64,000 bases of DNA from Olivibacter jilunii (GCF_900607235.1 NZ_LR027848.1:1358297-1422296); one strand, 5' to 3'; positions 35,711-45,699 are shown, counted from the stretch's first letter. Numbers and translations: made by a program. Notes: generated by a model from the sequence alone, not told the origin.

Positions 35711-35931
35711 CTTTATGCTAGGGAAACCATTTGCTTTGCTGCTCGTTCCATCGGTTTCCTCCGAAGCCGTTTTTCCCAATACACTGGCTATATACAAAGC
35801 TAAAGCTAGTACGCACGGTTAAAAGTAAAAGCCCTTCATTTTTAATAGCAGTTGCTCCGCGTCTTATTTTCAAAGTTCACAAAATATAAAGAATTTCTTA
35901 TCTTGCTTTACATTAATCAAGAAAGATAAGA
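35711..35931. other. Intergenic region with second copy of the 20-bp repeat
   Basis: Contains GGAAACC/GGTTTCC arms (35722-35760 region) and, at 35816-35835, the 20-bp CGGTTAAAAGTAAAAGCCCT also found at 8907-8926. No gene seen. Confidence 0.7.
35816..35835. repeat. 20-bp repeat, copy 2
   Basis: Identical to 8907-8926; flanking GCTAAAG and TACG are also partly shared on the left side, while the right side diverges at once. Confidence 0.7.
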
Positions 35932-36708
35932 ATGAACCAAGATGAACCTATCATACGCATTGAAAATCTTCATAAAAGTTATGATGATAAACAGGTTTTG
36001 AAAGGGATTGATCTTGAAATATATCCCGGTGAAGTGATTGGCTATATCGGCCCAAATGGTGCCGGTAAATCAACAACCGTTAAGATCCTTACCGGATTAA
36101 TAAGTGATTTCGAGGGTCATATCACTGTTGATGGCATCAACTTAAAAGAGAATGCACTTCCAATTAAATCCATTATAGGATATGTTCCGGAGAATGCTGA
36201 GCTATACGATGTGTTAACCCCTTTGGAATATCTGGATTTCGTGGGTAAGCTATATGACATGGAAACTTCGCTCATTGCAGCCAGAGCAACTAAGTTGCTT
36301 ACTGCTTTTGGCCTGAGTGAATCACTTAATAAGCGAATGGATACCTTTTCGAAAGGTATGAGGCAAAAAGTGTTATTGACTTCCGGAATTATTCATAATC
36401 CAAAAATTCTCATTTTAGATGAGCCTTTGTCTGGCTTAGATGCAAATGCAGTAATTGTTGTTAAAGAGCTGATCTCTCTATTGGCAAAGGAAGGCAAAAC
36501 GATATTTTATTGTTCGCATATGATGGACATTGTTGAAAAGGTTTCAGACCGTATTCTATTGATTAATCAAGGCAGTATTGTGGCAAATGGTACTTTCGAG
36601 CAATTGAAAGCTGAGCATGGCGATTCCCTCGAACATATTTTTGCTAAGCTCACCGGCCATGCGGAAACTTCAGGAAGTGCTTCTAGTATCATGTCTGCCT
36701 TCGAATAG
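35932..36708 (+). CDS. ABC transporter ATP-binding protein (ABC-2 exporter type)
   Basis: A 258-residue ATPase with Walker A GPNGAGKST (about residues 38-46), Q-loop region IIGYVPENAELYDVLTP, signature FSKGMRQKV, Walker B ILILDEPLSGLD and switch His in YCSHMMD. The SKGM-type signature and the ENAELYD stretch are usual for ABC-2 exporters. The permease gene begins 27 bp downstream, so the two form a transporter. The substrate is unknown; with neighbours for envelope sugars, export of a lipid, drug or peptide is open. Confidence 0.93.
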   Translation: MNQDEPIIRIENLHKSYDDKQVLKGIDLEIYPGEVIGYIGPNGAGKSTTVKILTGLISDFEGHITVDGINLKENALPIKSIIGYVPENAELYDVLTPLEYLDFVGKLYDMETSLIAARATKLLTAFGLSESLNKRMDTFSKGMRQKVLLTSGIIHNPKILILDEPLSGLDANAVIVVKELISLLAKEGKTIFYCSHMMDIVEKVSDRILLINQGSIVANGTFEQLKAEHGDSLEHIFAKLTGHAETSGSASSIMSAFE

Positions 36709-36735
36709 CGAGAATGATCGCAAAATATTATATCC

Positions 36736-38412
36736 ATGAATAATTTCATTGTCCAACTGGCTTTACTTTTTAGTCCTCTATATCGTAAAATCGGGGTAAA
36801 TACCGCTCAGATGGAGGTTATATTACGTGTCAAATTACTGATGGATGACCGAAGACCGCTAACGGCATTTGGAAACAGATCGAAAAAGGAAAACAACTAC
36901 AGCTCCTGGCTTAATTTTTTACTGCTAGCAGTGATGGGTTGCGTATTGCTGCTTTTCCTTTTTTCCGTCAACCAACCTTATCTGTCTTTTACGATCTACT
37001 TCGGTGTGTTTATGGCAATGTTATGCCTCAGCTTGATCGCTGACTTTTCCGTCATCCTGTTAGACAGTAGAGATAATTTTATCATATTGCCACGTCCCGT
37101 TGATGATCGAACGTTTGCCTTAACACGCATCCTGCACATCGGAATCAGTATAGCTAAACAAGCGGTTGGTTTAGCGCTCCCGGGACTTATTTTTACAATA
37201 ATTAGTCGAGGAGGATTTGCCGGTGTTATTTTTATTTTTCAAGCGGCAATAGCAACCGTACTTTGTGTATTACTGGTAAACTTGTTTTACCTGATTGCCA
37301 TGAAATTCGTCTCGGTGCAGCGCTTTAAAGACATTGTAGCGTATTTACAAATTGTATTTTCGGTGCTGATCTTTATGTTGTACTACACGATGCCAAATGT
37401 GCTGGAAAGTGCCATGGTTCAGCAGCTTGACTTTGCAGCGGTGCCCTGGTTATGGCTTACACCAAGTGCTTGGATCAGCGGACTACAAGAACTCGGAAGG
37501 GGAGATACGTCATTACTTACCATTGCACTGTCCCTAGCGGCTTTCTTATCGCCGTTGGTGGCTTTGTGGATAATGAGCAAAAACTTCTCTACCGGATTGA
37601 ACGCTACGTTGAGCGCTTTGCAGACAAGCGACGACTCGGTTAAGGTCGAAACAGCTGCCACCCGTAGGCAAACGCTTAGCGATAAATTAGCGAATATATT
37701 AACCGGTAGCCCATTGGAAAATGCCGGTTTTAGATTAGTTTGGAATGTAACGGGACGCACACGTGAATTTAAAACTAAAGTGTACCCTTCGTTGGCTTAT
37801 GTCCCGGTGTATTTTTTTTTCATGTTTTTTGTACGTAACCGAGGAAACGCAGAAGGAACGTGGACAGAAAAATGGAAGAATATCCTCGCGCAACATACTT
37901 ATCTCTTCATTTTTTACTTTTCTTTATTTACTTTATTAACCGTATTCCAATTTATCACACAAAGCGAAAAATATAAAGCTGCCTGGATTTATTTTGTGGC
38001 TCCTATTCAACAACCGGGCCTTTTGATGTCCGGTGTATTGAAAGCTGCGTTTGTTAAATTTTATATGCCTTTTATGATTGTTTTTTCCGTGCTGGGACTA
38101 GCCTTTATTGGTCTGCCGGTAATAAATGACCTCCTTTTATCTACGGCTGTAGGCGGAGTAGCGGCCATTTTAATTTGTCTGTTTACCGTAACAGGCTATC
38201 CTTTTAGTCAACCGATAAAAAAGACAGAAGGGCGCTTTATTGCCAATCTGCTTTTGATAGGATTAATCAGCGCGATCGGCTTTGGGCATTATTTAGCTGT
38301 TAATTATGAGTGGTTGGTGTGGGCACTTGCTAGCCTTGCCGTCGGTACATTCTTTCTGCTATTACATTTTTTTAAAAAAGAGTCTTGGGAAAAAGCGGAA
38401 TTTCGGGAATAA
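36736..38412 (+). CDS. ABC transporter permease-like membrane protein
   Basis: A 558-residue integral membrane protein with about 10-12 hydrophobic segments, for example FLLLAVMGCVLLLFLFSV, FGVFMAMLCLSLIADFSVIL, IVFSVLIFMLYY and ALASLAVGTFFLLLHFF. It has a long soluble N-terminal part (to about residue 60) and a central loop (about residues 290-340). No catalytic motif is seen. Gene order right after the ATPase makes it the membrane partner. Its 3' end overlaps the convergent metallo-hydrolase gene by 41 bp. Confidence 0.8.
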   Translation: MNNFIVQLALLFSPLYRKIGVNTAQMEVILRVKLLMDDRRPLTAFGNRSKKENNYSSWLNFLLLAVMGCVLLLFLFSVNQPYLSFTIYFGVFMAMLCLSLIADFSVILLDSRDNFIILPRPVDDRTFALTRILHIGISIAKQAVGLALPGLIFTIISRGGFAGVIFIFQAAIATVLCVLLVNLFYLIAMKFVSVQRFKDIVAYLQIVFSVLIFMLYYTMPNVLESAMVQQLDFAAVPWLWLTPSAWISGLQELGRGDTSLLTIALSLAAFLSPLVALWIMSKNFSTGLNATLSALQTSDDSVKVETAATRRQTLSDKLANILTGSPLENAGFRLVWNVTGRTREFKTKVYPSLAYVPVYFFFMFFVRNRGNAEGTWTEKWKNILAQHTYLFIFYFSLFTLLTVFQFITQSEKYKAAWIYFVAPIQQPGLLMSGVLKAAFVKFYMPFMIVFSVLGLAFIGLPVINDLLLSTAVGGVAAILICLFTVTGYPFSQPIKKTEGRFIANLLLIGLISAIGFGHYLAVNYEWLVWALASLAVGTFFLLLHFFKKESWEKAEFRE

Positions 38413-39196
38413 GATCTGCCGGCTGTGACCATCTTTTTACTTCAAAAATAGGACTTTCTTCGTATCGCGAAGCAACCACAATTTTTACGCCATTGGCATG
38501 GGTTGAGAAAAGCTCGGTAACTAAATTCGGACAATTATTATCTTTGGATAAATGAGATAAAAAAAGATGACTCAAATTGTCCGTTCTGTGGTTTAGAAAG
38601 AGCTCTAAAGCTTGCTTATTGGACAAATGACCATACCCCCCGCGAATTCTGTTTTTCAAAAAATACGGATAACGCCCGCGATCTAATAGATCGTCGTCGT
38701 AATTGGCTTCTAAAAAAACCGCATGACACTGGCTGAAATGATGCTGTACACGTTCGCACACCCTTCCTATATCCGTAAAAACGCCGATCCGAATGCTTCC
38801 TCCTTCTACCACAAAGCTATAAGGGTCAGCCGCATCATGATACTTGGCAAAGGGAGTGATTTGAAAATCGCCAATTTGAATAGGATCGGATGCATGAAAT
38901 AGGTGGAGCAGCTCGGGAGCAATAAAAAAGCCGGTTGCTGTTAATGTCCGCTGATTGATATAGACTGGTATGCGGTATTTTAAACTTAACCTGCACAAGC
39001 CCTTTATATGATCACTATGTTCATGGGATATAAAAATCGCTTTGATAGATGGAATGGATAAACCTAAACGGGTCATTCGTCGCTCAATCTCGCGGCATGA
39101 AATGCCGGCGTCTATTAGAACAGCTTCTCTTCCATTGCCAACATAGTAACAATTGCCATTACTTCCGGAATTGATCGAGGTAACATAAAGCGACAT
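38372..39196 (-). CDS. WalJ/YycJ-like metallo-beta-lactamase-fold hydrolase
   Basis: An MBL-fold enzyme of 274 residues. It opens MSLYVTSINSGSNGNCYYVG, the standard start of the YycJ/WalJ group, and carries the metal motif SHEHSDHIKG (residues about 56-65), VFTDIGRV, EANYDDDLL and LFLSHLSKDNNC. Relatives are thought to act as exonucleases or in cell-wall signalling links; the group is widespread and conserved in Bacteroidetes. It is cytoplasmic (no signal). The 3' end overlaps the ABC permease gene on the other strand. Confidence 0.92.
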   Translation of the reverse strand: MSLYVTSINSGSNGNCYYVGNGREAVLIDAGISCREIERRMTRLGLSIPSIKAIFISHEHSDHIKGLCRLSLKYRIPVYINQRTLTATGFFIAPELLHLFHASDPIQIGDFQITPFAKYHDAADPYSFVVEGGSIRIGVFTDIGRVCERVQHHFSQCHAVFLEANYDDDLLDRGRYPYFLKNRIRGGYGHLSNKQALELFLNHRTDNLSHLFLSHLSKDNNCPNLVTELFSTHANGVKIVVASRYEESPIFEVKRWSQPADLIPEIPLFPKTLF

Positions 39197-39571
39197 GTGT
39201 GCAAACTTAATAATTTTCGTTGGGATTACTGCCCGTGCTTTGCGTTATGGAATTTCTTTTTAAGCGATATTACGATGTTAGTATTAAAGAAAGGTTTCCT
39301 TGAGTTACTCTTTTTAATATATGTTCTTTTTCTTGGCAAAAAGAACGAAACCGAGAAGTTTGCCTTCGAGCTCCTATGAACGCTTTTGAAAATAAATGCA
39401 AGTGAATAAAGTCAAGGTTATCCACCTTGCTAATGGGCGCAGTAAGTGGGATGTATAAAATAAACTTTCTTTTAAAACCACGATTCATTTCAATTTAAAA
39501 GGAAAATAGGAATATATGAAAGTCCCAAACAAAAAGGGACACACAGCTGTATCTAGGTTGAAGGTTTAATT
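39197..39571. other. 375-bp intergenic region with repeat remnants
   Basis: No gene supported. AAAGAAAGGTTTCCTT at 39286-39301 resembles the edge of the 8595-9173 repeat, and TTCTTTTT/AAAAAGAA (39324-39345 region) forms a hairpin. The promoter of the chaperone genes should lie at its right end but I could not identify it. Confidence 0.55.
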
Positions 39572-40498
39572 ATGGAATATATTGATTACTATAAAATATT
39601 GGGCGTTGATAAGAATGCATCTCAAGATGATATTAAAAAAGCATACCGTAAACTTGCCAGAAAGTTGCACCCCGACTTAAATCCGGATGATAAAGAAGCG
39701 CATAAACGATTTCAGGAATTAAATGAGGCCAATGAGGTACTAAGTGATCCTGACAAGCGGAAGAAGTACGATCAATATGGGAAAGATTGGAAGCAAGCGG
39801 AAGCTTATGAGCAGGCGAGACAGTCACAACCTGGAGGCGATTACTATGCACGTGGAAATCCTTTTGGCAATCAAAATCCATTCGAAAGCGGTTTTGACGG
39901 ATCGGAAGGCGATTTTTCTTCAGGCGGTTTTTCAGATTTTTTCGCCTCCATGTTCGGTGGAGGAAGAAGGAGCCGAAGCCAATTTAAAGGGCAGGATTAC
40001 CGCGCGGAATTACATCTCAGCTTGAGGGATGCTGCAGAAACGCATAAACGAACCTTAACAATAAATGGGAAGAAGCTGCGCATCACCATCCCTGCGGGTG
40101 TGGAAAATGGACAGGAAATTCGTTTGAAGGGTCAGGGTGGACCCGGTGTAAACAACGGGCCGGCGGGCGATCTCTACATCACTTTCGTTATTGGAAATGA
40201 CCCAGTGTTTAAGCGATTAAAGGACGATCTGTATTTGACGCAGGAAATTGATTTATACACAGCCGTTTTGGGAGGAGAGGTTATGGTCGATACACTGGGA
40301 TCAAAAGTTAAATTAAAAGTTAAACCGGAAACCCAGAATGGTACCAAAGTGCGTCTAAAGGGGAAGGGCTTTCCCGTATATAAAAAAGAAGGTCAATTTG
40401 GCGATCTAATTATAACCTATCAAGTCAACATACCAACCGGATTGAGTGAAGAACAAAAAACGCTATTTCAGCAGCTAGCCAATTTAACGACTAAATAA
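39572..40498 (+). CDS. cbpA: CbpA-like DnaJ-family co-chaperone
   Basis: A J-domain protein of 308 residues: J domain at about 1-70 with the HPD motif ([15 protein letters not shown]), a Gly/Phe-rich linker at about 85-135 ([18 protein letters not shown]), and two C-terminal substrate-binding domains ([20 protein letters not shown] and [20 protein letters not shown]). The zinc-finger of DnaJ is missing, which defines the CbpA group. It stimulates Hsp70 (DnaK) ATPase. The next gene is the small CbpM modulator, the known partner, 8 bp downstream. Confidence 0.93.
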   Translation: MEYIDYYKILGVDKNASQDDIKKAYRKLARKLHPDLNPDDKEAHKRFQELNEANEVLSDPDKRKKYDQYGKDWKQAEAYEQARQSQPGGDYYARGNPFGNQNPFESGFDGSEGDFSSGGFSDFFASMFGGGRRSRSQFKGQDYRAELHLSLRDAAETHKRTLTINGKKLRITIPAGVENGQEIRLKGQGGPGVNNGPAGDLYITFVIGNDPVFKRLKDDLYLTQEIDLYTAVLGGEVMVDTLGSKVKLKVKPETQNGTKVRLKGKGFPVYKKEGQFGDLIITYQVNIPTGLSEEQKTLFQQLANLTTK

Positions 40499-40506
40499 TT
40501 AGACAA

Positions 40507-40803
40507 ATGGGAACCACATTCATTTTGGTCAAGGAATATTGTGCACAGAGCACGGTGGACGAAGGTTTTATTCGTTCGCTTTATGAAGAAGGGTTAATAA
40601 AGCTCACTTTGCAAGCAGATGAATGGTATATTCATGAAGAAGACCTTGAGGCGTTGGAACGATTTAGGCAATGGCATTACGATTTACACATTAATGTCGA
40701 AGGTATTGACGCCATGCGCCATTTAATTGGAAAGATTAGAAGTATGCAAACAGAAATTAAGCTGTTAAAAAGCAGGTTACGCTTACACGAAGAGGGATGG
40801 TAA
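40507..40803 (+). CDS. cbpM: CbpM-like chaperone modulator
   Basis: A 98-residue protein with a MerR-like helix-turn-helix start (VDEGFIRSLYEEGLIKL) and a helical tail (GKIRSMQTEIKLLKSRLRLH) as in CbpM. In E. coli CbpM binds the J domain of CbpA and inhibits it. Its position right behind cbpA, and the size, make the call strong; sequence similarity in this family is otherwise low. Confidence 0.82.
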   Translation: MGTTFILVKEYCAQSTVDEGFIRSLYEEGLIKLTLQADEWYIHEEDLEALERFRQWHYDLHINVEGIDAMRHLIGKIRSMQTEIKLLKSRLRLHEEGW

Positions 40804-40805
40804 GT

Positions 40806-40841
40806 TGGGCGGAGGCTTATAACGCCCCGCCCCATTTTTTT
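40806..40841 (+). terminator. Terminator after the cbpA-cbpM operon
   Basis: GGGCGG pairs with CCGCCC, extended by GGC/GCC around TTATAAC, and ends in a T run. It lies between two convergent genes and may serve dps as well. Confidence 0.75.
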
Positions 40842-40842
40842 A

Positions 40843-41334
40843 TTATTGAACCATAGAACGCAGCATCCAAGCCATTGATTCGTGCTGCTCCATCAAGCCT
40901 GTCAGGAAATCTGCCGTTCCGGCATCTTTATGCTTATCTTGAATAGGATCAATCGATGTGCGAATCTCTCGTATGATGGTTTCATGGTCTTCTAAAAGCG
41001 CTTCAATCATTACTTCAGCAGATGATCCATCATCTGTATGCTCCAAAAGATTGGTTTCATTAAGGAATTGTTGTAAGGTTCCCAATGAATAATGACCCAA
41101 TTTACGGATACGCTCTGCCACTTCATCCATCATTTCCGCAAGTTCTTTATATTGCGATTCAAAGAATAAGTGGAGGTCGTGGAAGTGGATGCCCTTTACA
41201 TTCCAGTGGAATTTTCGAGTCTTGGTATACAATACAAATTCATCAGCTAATAAATGATTCAATTTGTTTGCTACCGCTTGGCGATTATCTTCAGAGATGC
41301 CAATGTCAATTTTAGCAGTTTTTACGAGTGCCAT
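40843..41334 (-). CDS. dps: Dps-family iron-storage/DNA-protection protein
   Basis: A 163-residue ferritin-like protein with the Dps ferroxidase motif FHWNVKGIHFHDLHLFFESQ followed by a stretch containing DEVAERIRKLG (ligands His, Asp and Glu shared across subunits). Dps forms a 12-mer shell that oxidises iron with hydrogen peroxide and shields DNA in stationary phase or stress. It sits next to the chaperones and the HdeD-like gene, a small stress-linked neighbourhood, transcribed toward the cbpM terminator. Confidence 0.95.
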   Translation of the reverse strand: MALVKTAKIDIGISEDNRQAVANKLNHLLADEFVLYTKTRKFHWNVKGIHFHDLHLFFESQYKELAEMMDEVAERIRKLGHYSLGTLQQFLNETNLLEHTDDGSSAEVMIEALLEDHETIIREIRTSIDPIQDKHKDAGTADFLTGLMEQHESMAWMLRSMVQ

Positions 41335-41380
41335 GATAAAAGTTTATTAGAGTTCATTAAGATATTTATAGTTCATTTTG

Positions 41381-41950
41381 TTAGGGATTCATATGATCCC
41401 TGATTTTCTTGAGCTGCATAGAAAAAATGATATTTACCACGCCGGCAACGATAAAAGCAAAGGCCGTCCACCCAACAATAGTCGCAATACCGATCACTGG
41501 ATTGAAAATCATACTTAGGCCGAATAATACCGTTAAGATACCTCCGGCCAAGATCCATCCCCAGCCCTTTACGTCTAAGTTCTTCAGTTGAAAGGCGTAG
41601 CTGCAAAGTGAAGCTCCTAATAAGAGTATATAAAAACCCACTATGAAAGGTAGAACGCTCATCGATAAACTCGGATATAATAATAAAACGAAGCCCAGTA
41701 CAACGTCCAGAATGCCTGCAGACAGTGTCCAACCCCAATGATGCAAACGGTGTCGATTCCCGAATGTAAAGGAAAGCTCCATAATACCATTAACAAAAAT
41801 AAGACCACCAAAGAAAACCGATAAGCCTAAATAGCTCGCCAGCGGATTCGATATTGTATAAAAACCGGCAATCAATAACAAGATGCCAATAACAGTGAAA
41901 AGCCACCAATTTTTGACCTCACGTTTAATCTCCTGTATAAATGCTGTCAT
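41381..41950 (-). CDS. HdeD-like membrane protein
   Basis: Start at 41950 (MTAFIQEIKREVKNWWLFTV) is preferred, since the upstream extension to 41986 adds 12 residues without sense. Six hydrophobic helices in three pairs, with internal repeats of the type GILLLIAGFYTISNPLAS, GILDVVLGFVLLLYPSLS and GILTVLFGLSMIFNPVIG, which is the HdeD/DUF308 pattern. HdeD is linked to acid resistance in E. coli; its biochemical role is not established. It shares strand with dps (46 bp gap), so may be cotranscribed. Confidence 0.88.
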   Translation of the reverse strand: MTAFIQEIKREVKNWWLFTVIGILLLIAGFYTISNPLASYLGLSVFFGGLIFVNGIMELSFTFGNRHRLHHWGWTLSAGILDVVLGFVLLLYPSLSMSVLPFIVGFYILLLGASLCSYAFQLKNLDVKGWGWILAGGILTVLFGLSMIFNPVIGIATIVGWTAFAFIVAGVVNIIFSMQLKKIRDHMNP

Positions 41951-42077
41951 ATGAATAAAATTAATCAAGAACCCGAGCTTTATCAAAGCTACTTCGTTTA
42001 GATAAGATATGAGTTGATAACAATCATACTAAATTAGGTGTTTGATCATCTTTTACTTTATTTCAATGGAATGACAA

Positions 42078-42479
42078 TTAATGGTCAATTTCGTAGAACT
42101 CCAAAGGCAAGTCGTCGGGATCCGCAAAAAAAGTAAAGCGTTTTCCGGTTAGTTCATCTACCCGAATCGGTTCGGTTTGTACCTGATGCATCGTTAGATG
42201 ATCGATTGCCTTCTCTAGATTGTCAACAGCAAAGGCTAAATGTCTTAAACCGCAAGCTTCAGGCTTGCTCACCCGTCTCGGAGGCTCAGGAAAGGAAAAT
42301 AATTCAATGACGTATTGACCATTTAAGGCCAAGTCTAGTTTGTAAGATTCCCGTTCATCTCGATAAGTTTCGTTAAGGACCTCAAACCCAAGTACGGTAG
42401 TATAAAATTGCTTGGATCGTTGATAATCGGAACAGATAATAGCCACATGATGAAGCGCTTGTATTATTGGATTTCCCAT
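42078..42479 (-). CDS. VOC-fold (glyoxalase/bleomycin resistance) protein, GloA2/YaeR-like
   Basis: A 133-residue single VOC domain protein. Conserved residues at the metal site: ALHHVAIICSDYQRSKQFYT (His), GQYVIELFSFPEPPRRVSKP (Glu), GLRHLAFAVDN (His) and FADPDDLPLEFYE (Glu), so a full metal-binding 2His-2Glu set is present. The FSFPEPPRRVSKPEA segment is typical of the GloA2/YaeR group, a lactoylglutathione-lyase-like set with no firm substrate. Single gene. Confidence 0.88.
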   Translation of the reverse strand: MGNPIIQALHHVAIICSDYQRSKQFYTTVLGFEVLNETYRDERESYKLDLALNGQYVIELFSFPEPPRRVSKPEACGLRHLAFAVDNLEKAIDHLTMHQVQTEPIRVDELTGKRFTFFADPDDLPLEFYEIDH

Positions 42480-42692
42480 GCCAATGTTTTTGAACGAAGG
42501 TATAACTTATAATGTAAAAAAGGTAACATTCTTATGAGAGAAGGCCAAAACAAATTTTTTTTAATTAAAAAGGGTATTTTAGTGAAAAACTTGGCGAACG
42601 CTTGGTTTTTATCGTCAACAACAAAAAAATCCGCAAAATGGATTCTCTTTTTTGACAACTTGAACTTTTTATTCTTTAATTAGATGTGCATT

Positions 42693-45600
42693 ATGCGAAA
42701 AATCTTACCCTTTTGCCTCTTTTTATTTAGCTTTTACTTCCTGAAAAGCCAGGAAACTTTTCCTGTTAACGGCTCGCACGATAAGCGACCGAAAAAGTAC
42801 GCGTTTATAAATGCTCATATTATCACAAAAGCTGGGCAGAGTCTGAAAAATGCGACGCTACTGGTGAACGATCGACTGATCGAATCCGTAGGAGCGGGAC
42901 AGGAAGTGCCCGCAGGTTACATAACGATTGATTTGCAAGGCAAGTTTATCTATCCATCTCTGATTGATCCTTTTACTACCTACGGCGTACCTGAAAACAA
43001 GGAATCACGCGCTTTTGGGAGGGCTGCCCAGGTACTCACTTCTACAAAGAACGGCCCATACGCCTGGAACGAGGCAATACGGCCGGAGACTCGGGCGATC
43101 GATGTTTTTGCACAGGATGAAAAGAAAGCAGAACAACTTAAGAAAATTGGCTTCGGAGCGGTACACACGATAGTAAAAGACGGAATTGCGCGGGGAAGTA
43201 GTGCATTGATTGCACTGAACACCAATAAAGATAATGAGCTTGTCATCATTCCCGACGCCGCTGCTCAGTATTCTTTCGATAAAGGCTCTGCAAAAACGTC
43301 TTACCCTTCTTCTTTAATGGGAAGCATTGCCCTTTTGCGTCAAACATATTACGATGCGAAATGGTATCAGCAACAGAAGAAAGAATACAACATTTCCTTA
43401 GAAGCGTTTAATAAGTGGCAGTCGCTACCACAATTTTTTGAAGTGAACGATGTATTGGATGTTTTAAGGGCTGATAAAATAGCCAAAGAATTTGGGAAAT
43501 CCTATATTATCAAAACGGGAGGAAATGACTATCAACGTATTCAAGAAGTGAAGGCTACAGGGGCAAGTCTTATCGTTCCGCTTAACTTTCCGAAAACATA
43601 TGATGTAGCAGACCCCTACGAGGCTAATAAATTGTCGCTTGCGCAGTTGAAGCACTGGGAGCTTGCTCCAGGCAATCCCGCCGCTTTGGAAAAGGCATCC
43701 ATTCCTTTTGCCTTAACAGCTAGCGATTTAGATAACGTCCGGGACTTTTGGCCCAATTTACGCAAAGCCATTAAATATGGATTAAGTGAAGATGCCGCTC
43801 TACGTGCATTGACGGAGACTCCTGCTAGATTGTTGGGAGCGGGTGATCGCTTAGGAACCTTGGAGAAAGGAAAACTGGCTAGTTTTATTATTACTTCGGA
43901 TAGTTTGTTCAAAGAAGGGAATATCATCTATGAAAATTGGATTGAAGGAGAAAAATTTATCGCTAACCATAGCAGTAATAAAGATCTGAGAGGAGAGTAC
44001 GCAAGCAATGTGGATGATTTCGGTGCAATAAAACTGCTGATAGGCGGGAAGCAGGGAAAGTATGAAGCTTACATTAGCAAGCCGAACGATACGACAAAAA
44101 TCAAAGCGAATTTGGTAGTAGATGGTGATTTGTTAAGTCTGAGCTTTAATCCGAAAGGGGTAAAGAAAAGCTACCGGATTAGCGCCTATATTGCAACAGT
44201 AAAACCACTTCAATTAAAAGGTGAAATTAATCGTGAGGATGGTGGTACTATTCCTTGGTCAGCTTCTTATACGGGGGCCTACACGGAAAAGACCGAAACG
44301 AAGCGAGCGGACAAGCCCCTTGAATTAGGCAAGGTAATTTATCCTTTTGCAGCCTATGGTCATGAGCAACCTCTTGCTGCTGCCGATGTATTGTTAAAAA
44401 ATGCGACCGTATGGACTAATGAAAAAGAAGGCATATTGGAAGGAGCAGATGTATTAATTGCCGGTGGAAAAATCAAAGCGGTCGGTAAAAATCTCAATGC
44501 CTCCGGCGCAACGCTCATTGATGCTACCGGCAAGCACATTACGGCAGGTATCATAGACGAGCATTCACATATCGCTATTTCTAGAGGCATAAACGAGGGA
44601 ACGCAATCAGTTACTGCTGAAGTGCGTATTGGTGATATTATAAATTCGGAAGATGTTAATATCTATCGACAATTGGCAGGCGGGGTAACGTCCTCGCATA
44701 TATTGCACGGCTCAGCTAACGCAATTGGCGGGCAATCTCAATTAATTAAGTTGCGTTGGGGTAAATCACCTGAGGAGCTTAAATTCGAAGGGAGCGATGG
44801 CTTCATAAAATTTGCCCTTGGCGAAAACGTAAAACAAAGCAATTGGGGAGATATTGCACGGGTGCGTTTCCCGCAAACACGAATGGGTGTGGAGCAGGTG
44901 TATGTAGATGCTTTTACAAGAGCGAAGGAATATAAGGCAAAAATAGCGATGAAAGGCAGCAATGCGCGTCGTGATCTCGAATTGGATGCTTTGGTGGAGA
45001 TATTAGACAATAAGCGTTTTATCACCTGCCATTCCTATGTGCAGTCTGAAATCAATATGCTCATGCATTTGGCTGATAGCCTTGGTTTCAAGGTAAATAC
45101 CTTTACGCATATCTTAGAAGGCTATAAGTTAGCGGATCGTATGGCCGCAAGAAGTATTGCAGGAGCTACTTTTGCAGACTGGTGGGCCTATAAAATGGAG
45201 GTACAGGAGGCAATACCCTATAATGCTTATTTAATGGAAAAGCAGGGTGTGGTAACGGCCATTAATTCGGATGACGCTGAGATGGCTCGTCGCTTAAATC
45301 AGGAAGCTGCAAAAGTAATCAAGTATGGTGGCTTGACAGAAGAAGAGGCATGGAAATTAGTAACCCTCAATCCAGCAAAAATGCTGCACATTGATAATAA
45401 GGTGGGTAGTTTGAAAGCCGGCAAAGATGCAGATGTGGTGATATGGAGTGGTAATCCTTTAAGTATTTATGCCCGTGCCGAGAAGACCTTTGTAGATGGT
45501 GTAAAATATTGGGATGTAGAGGAAGATGAGAAGATTCGAGATTTTCAACAAAAAGAGAAAGCTAGATTGATTGCTAAATCGTTGGAAGAAAAGGATAAAG

Positions 45601-45695
45601 GGAATGCAACACAAAAAGCAGTCGAAAAGCCAACCATTATTTATCATTGCGAAACGCTTTCAGGAGATATTAACGAGGATGTCAACCATAACTAA
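42693..45695 (+). CDS. Exported double amidohydrolase-domain protein
   Basis: Start at 42693 (MRKILPFCLFLFSFYFLKSQ) gives a signal peptide; an ATG at 42684 adds three residues. It has two amidohydrolase units. The N-terminal half (to about residue 430) has lost the metal HxH: the place reads LIDPFTTYGVP. The C-terminal half (about 560-960) keeps it (GIIDEHSHIAIS), plus ITCHSYVQSE, FTHILEGYK and AINSDDAEM, so it probably has a working metal centre of the imidazolonepropionase/prolidase-like type. The next gene is a second relative, overlapping or abutting. The substrate is unknown. Confidence 0.88.
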   Translation: MRKILPFCLFLFSFYFLKSQETFPVNGSHDKRPKKYAFINAHIITKAGQSLKNATLLVNDRLIESVGAGQEVPAGYITIDLQGKFIYPSLIDPFTTYGVPENKESRAFGRAAQVLTSTKNGPYAWNEAIRPETRAIDVFAQDEKKAEQLKKIGFGAVHTIVKDGIARGSSALIALNTNKDNELVIIPDAAAQYSFDKGSAKTSYPSSLMGSIALLRQTYYDAKWYQQQKKEYNISLEAFNKWQSLPQFFEVNDVLDVLRADKIAKEFGKSYIIKTGGNDYQRIQEVKATGASLIVPLNFPKTYDVADPYEANKLSLAQLKHWELAPGNPAALEKASIPFALTASDLDNVRDFWPNLRKAIKYGLSEDAALRALTETPARLLGAGDRLGTLEKGKLASFIITSDSLFKEGNIIYENWIEGEKFIANHSSNKDLRGEYASNVDDFGAIKLLIGGKQGKYEAYISKPNDTTKIKANLVVDGDLLSLSFNPKGVKKSYRISAYIATVKPLQLKGEINREDGGTIPWSASYTGAYTEKTETKRADKPLELGKVIYPFAAYGHEQPLAAADVLLKNATVWTNEKEGILEGADVLIAGGKIKAVGKNLNASGATLIDATGKHITAGIIDEHSHIAISRGINEGTQSVTAEVRIGDIINSEDVNIYRQLAGGVTSSHILHGSANAIGGQSQLIKLRWGKSPEELKFEGSDGFIKFALGENVKQSNWGDIARVRFPQTRMGVEQVYVDAFTRAKEYKAKIAMKGSNARRDLELDALVEILDNKRFITCHSYVQSEINMLMHLADSLGFKVNTFTHILEGYKLADRMAARSIAGATFADWWAYKMEVQEAIPYNAYLMEKQGVVTAINSDDAEMARRLNQEAAKVIKYGGLTEEEAWKLVTLNPAKMLHIDNKVGSLKAGKDADVVIWSGNPLSIYARAEKTFVDGVKYWDVEEDEKIRDFQQKEKARLIAKSLEEKDKGNATQKAVEKPTIIYHCETLSGDINEDVNHN

Positions 45696-45699
45696 TACA

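Noticed and set aside
39270-39488. A 72-codon minus-strand frame in the gap before the chaperone genes.
   Set aside because: No similarity to any family known to me, overlaps a hairpin and repeat remnants, and has no plausible promoter.
43616-43927. Minus-strand frames of about 100 codons inside the large amidohydrolase gene.
   Set aside because: Antisense to a clear gene, no domain, no start context.
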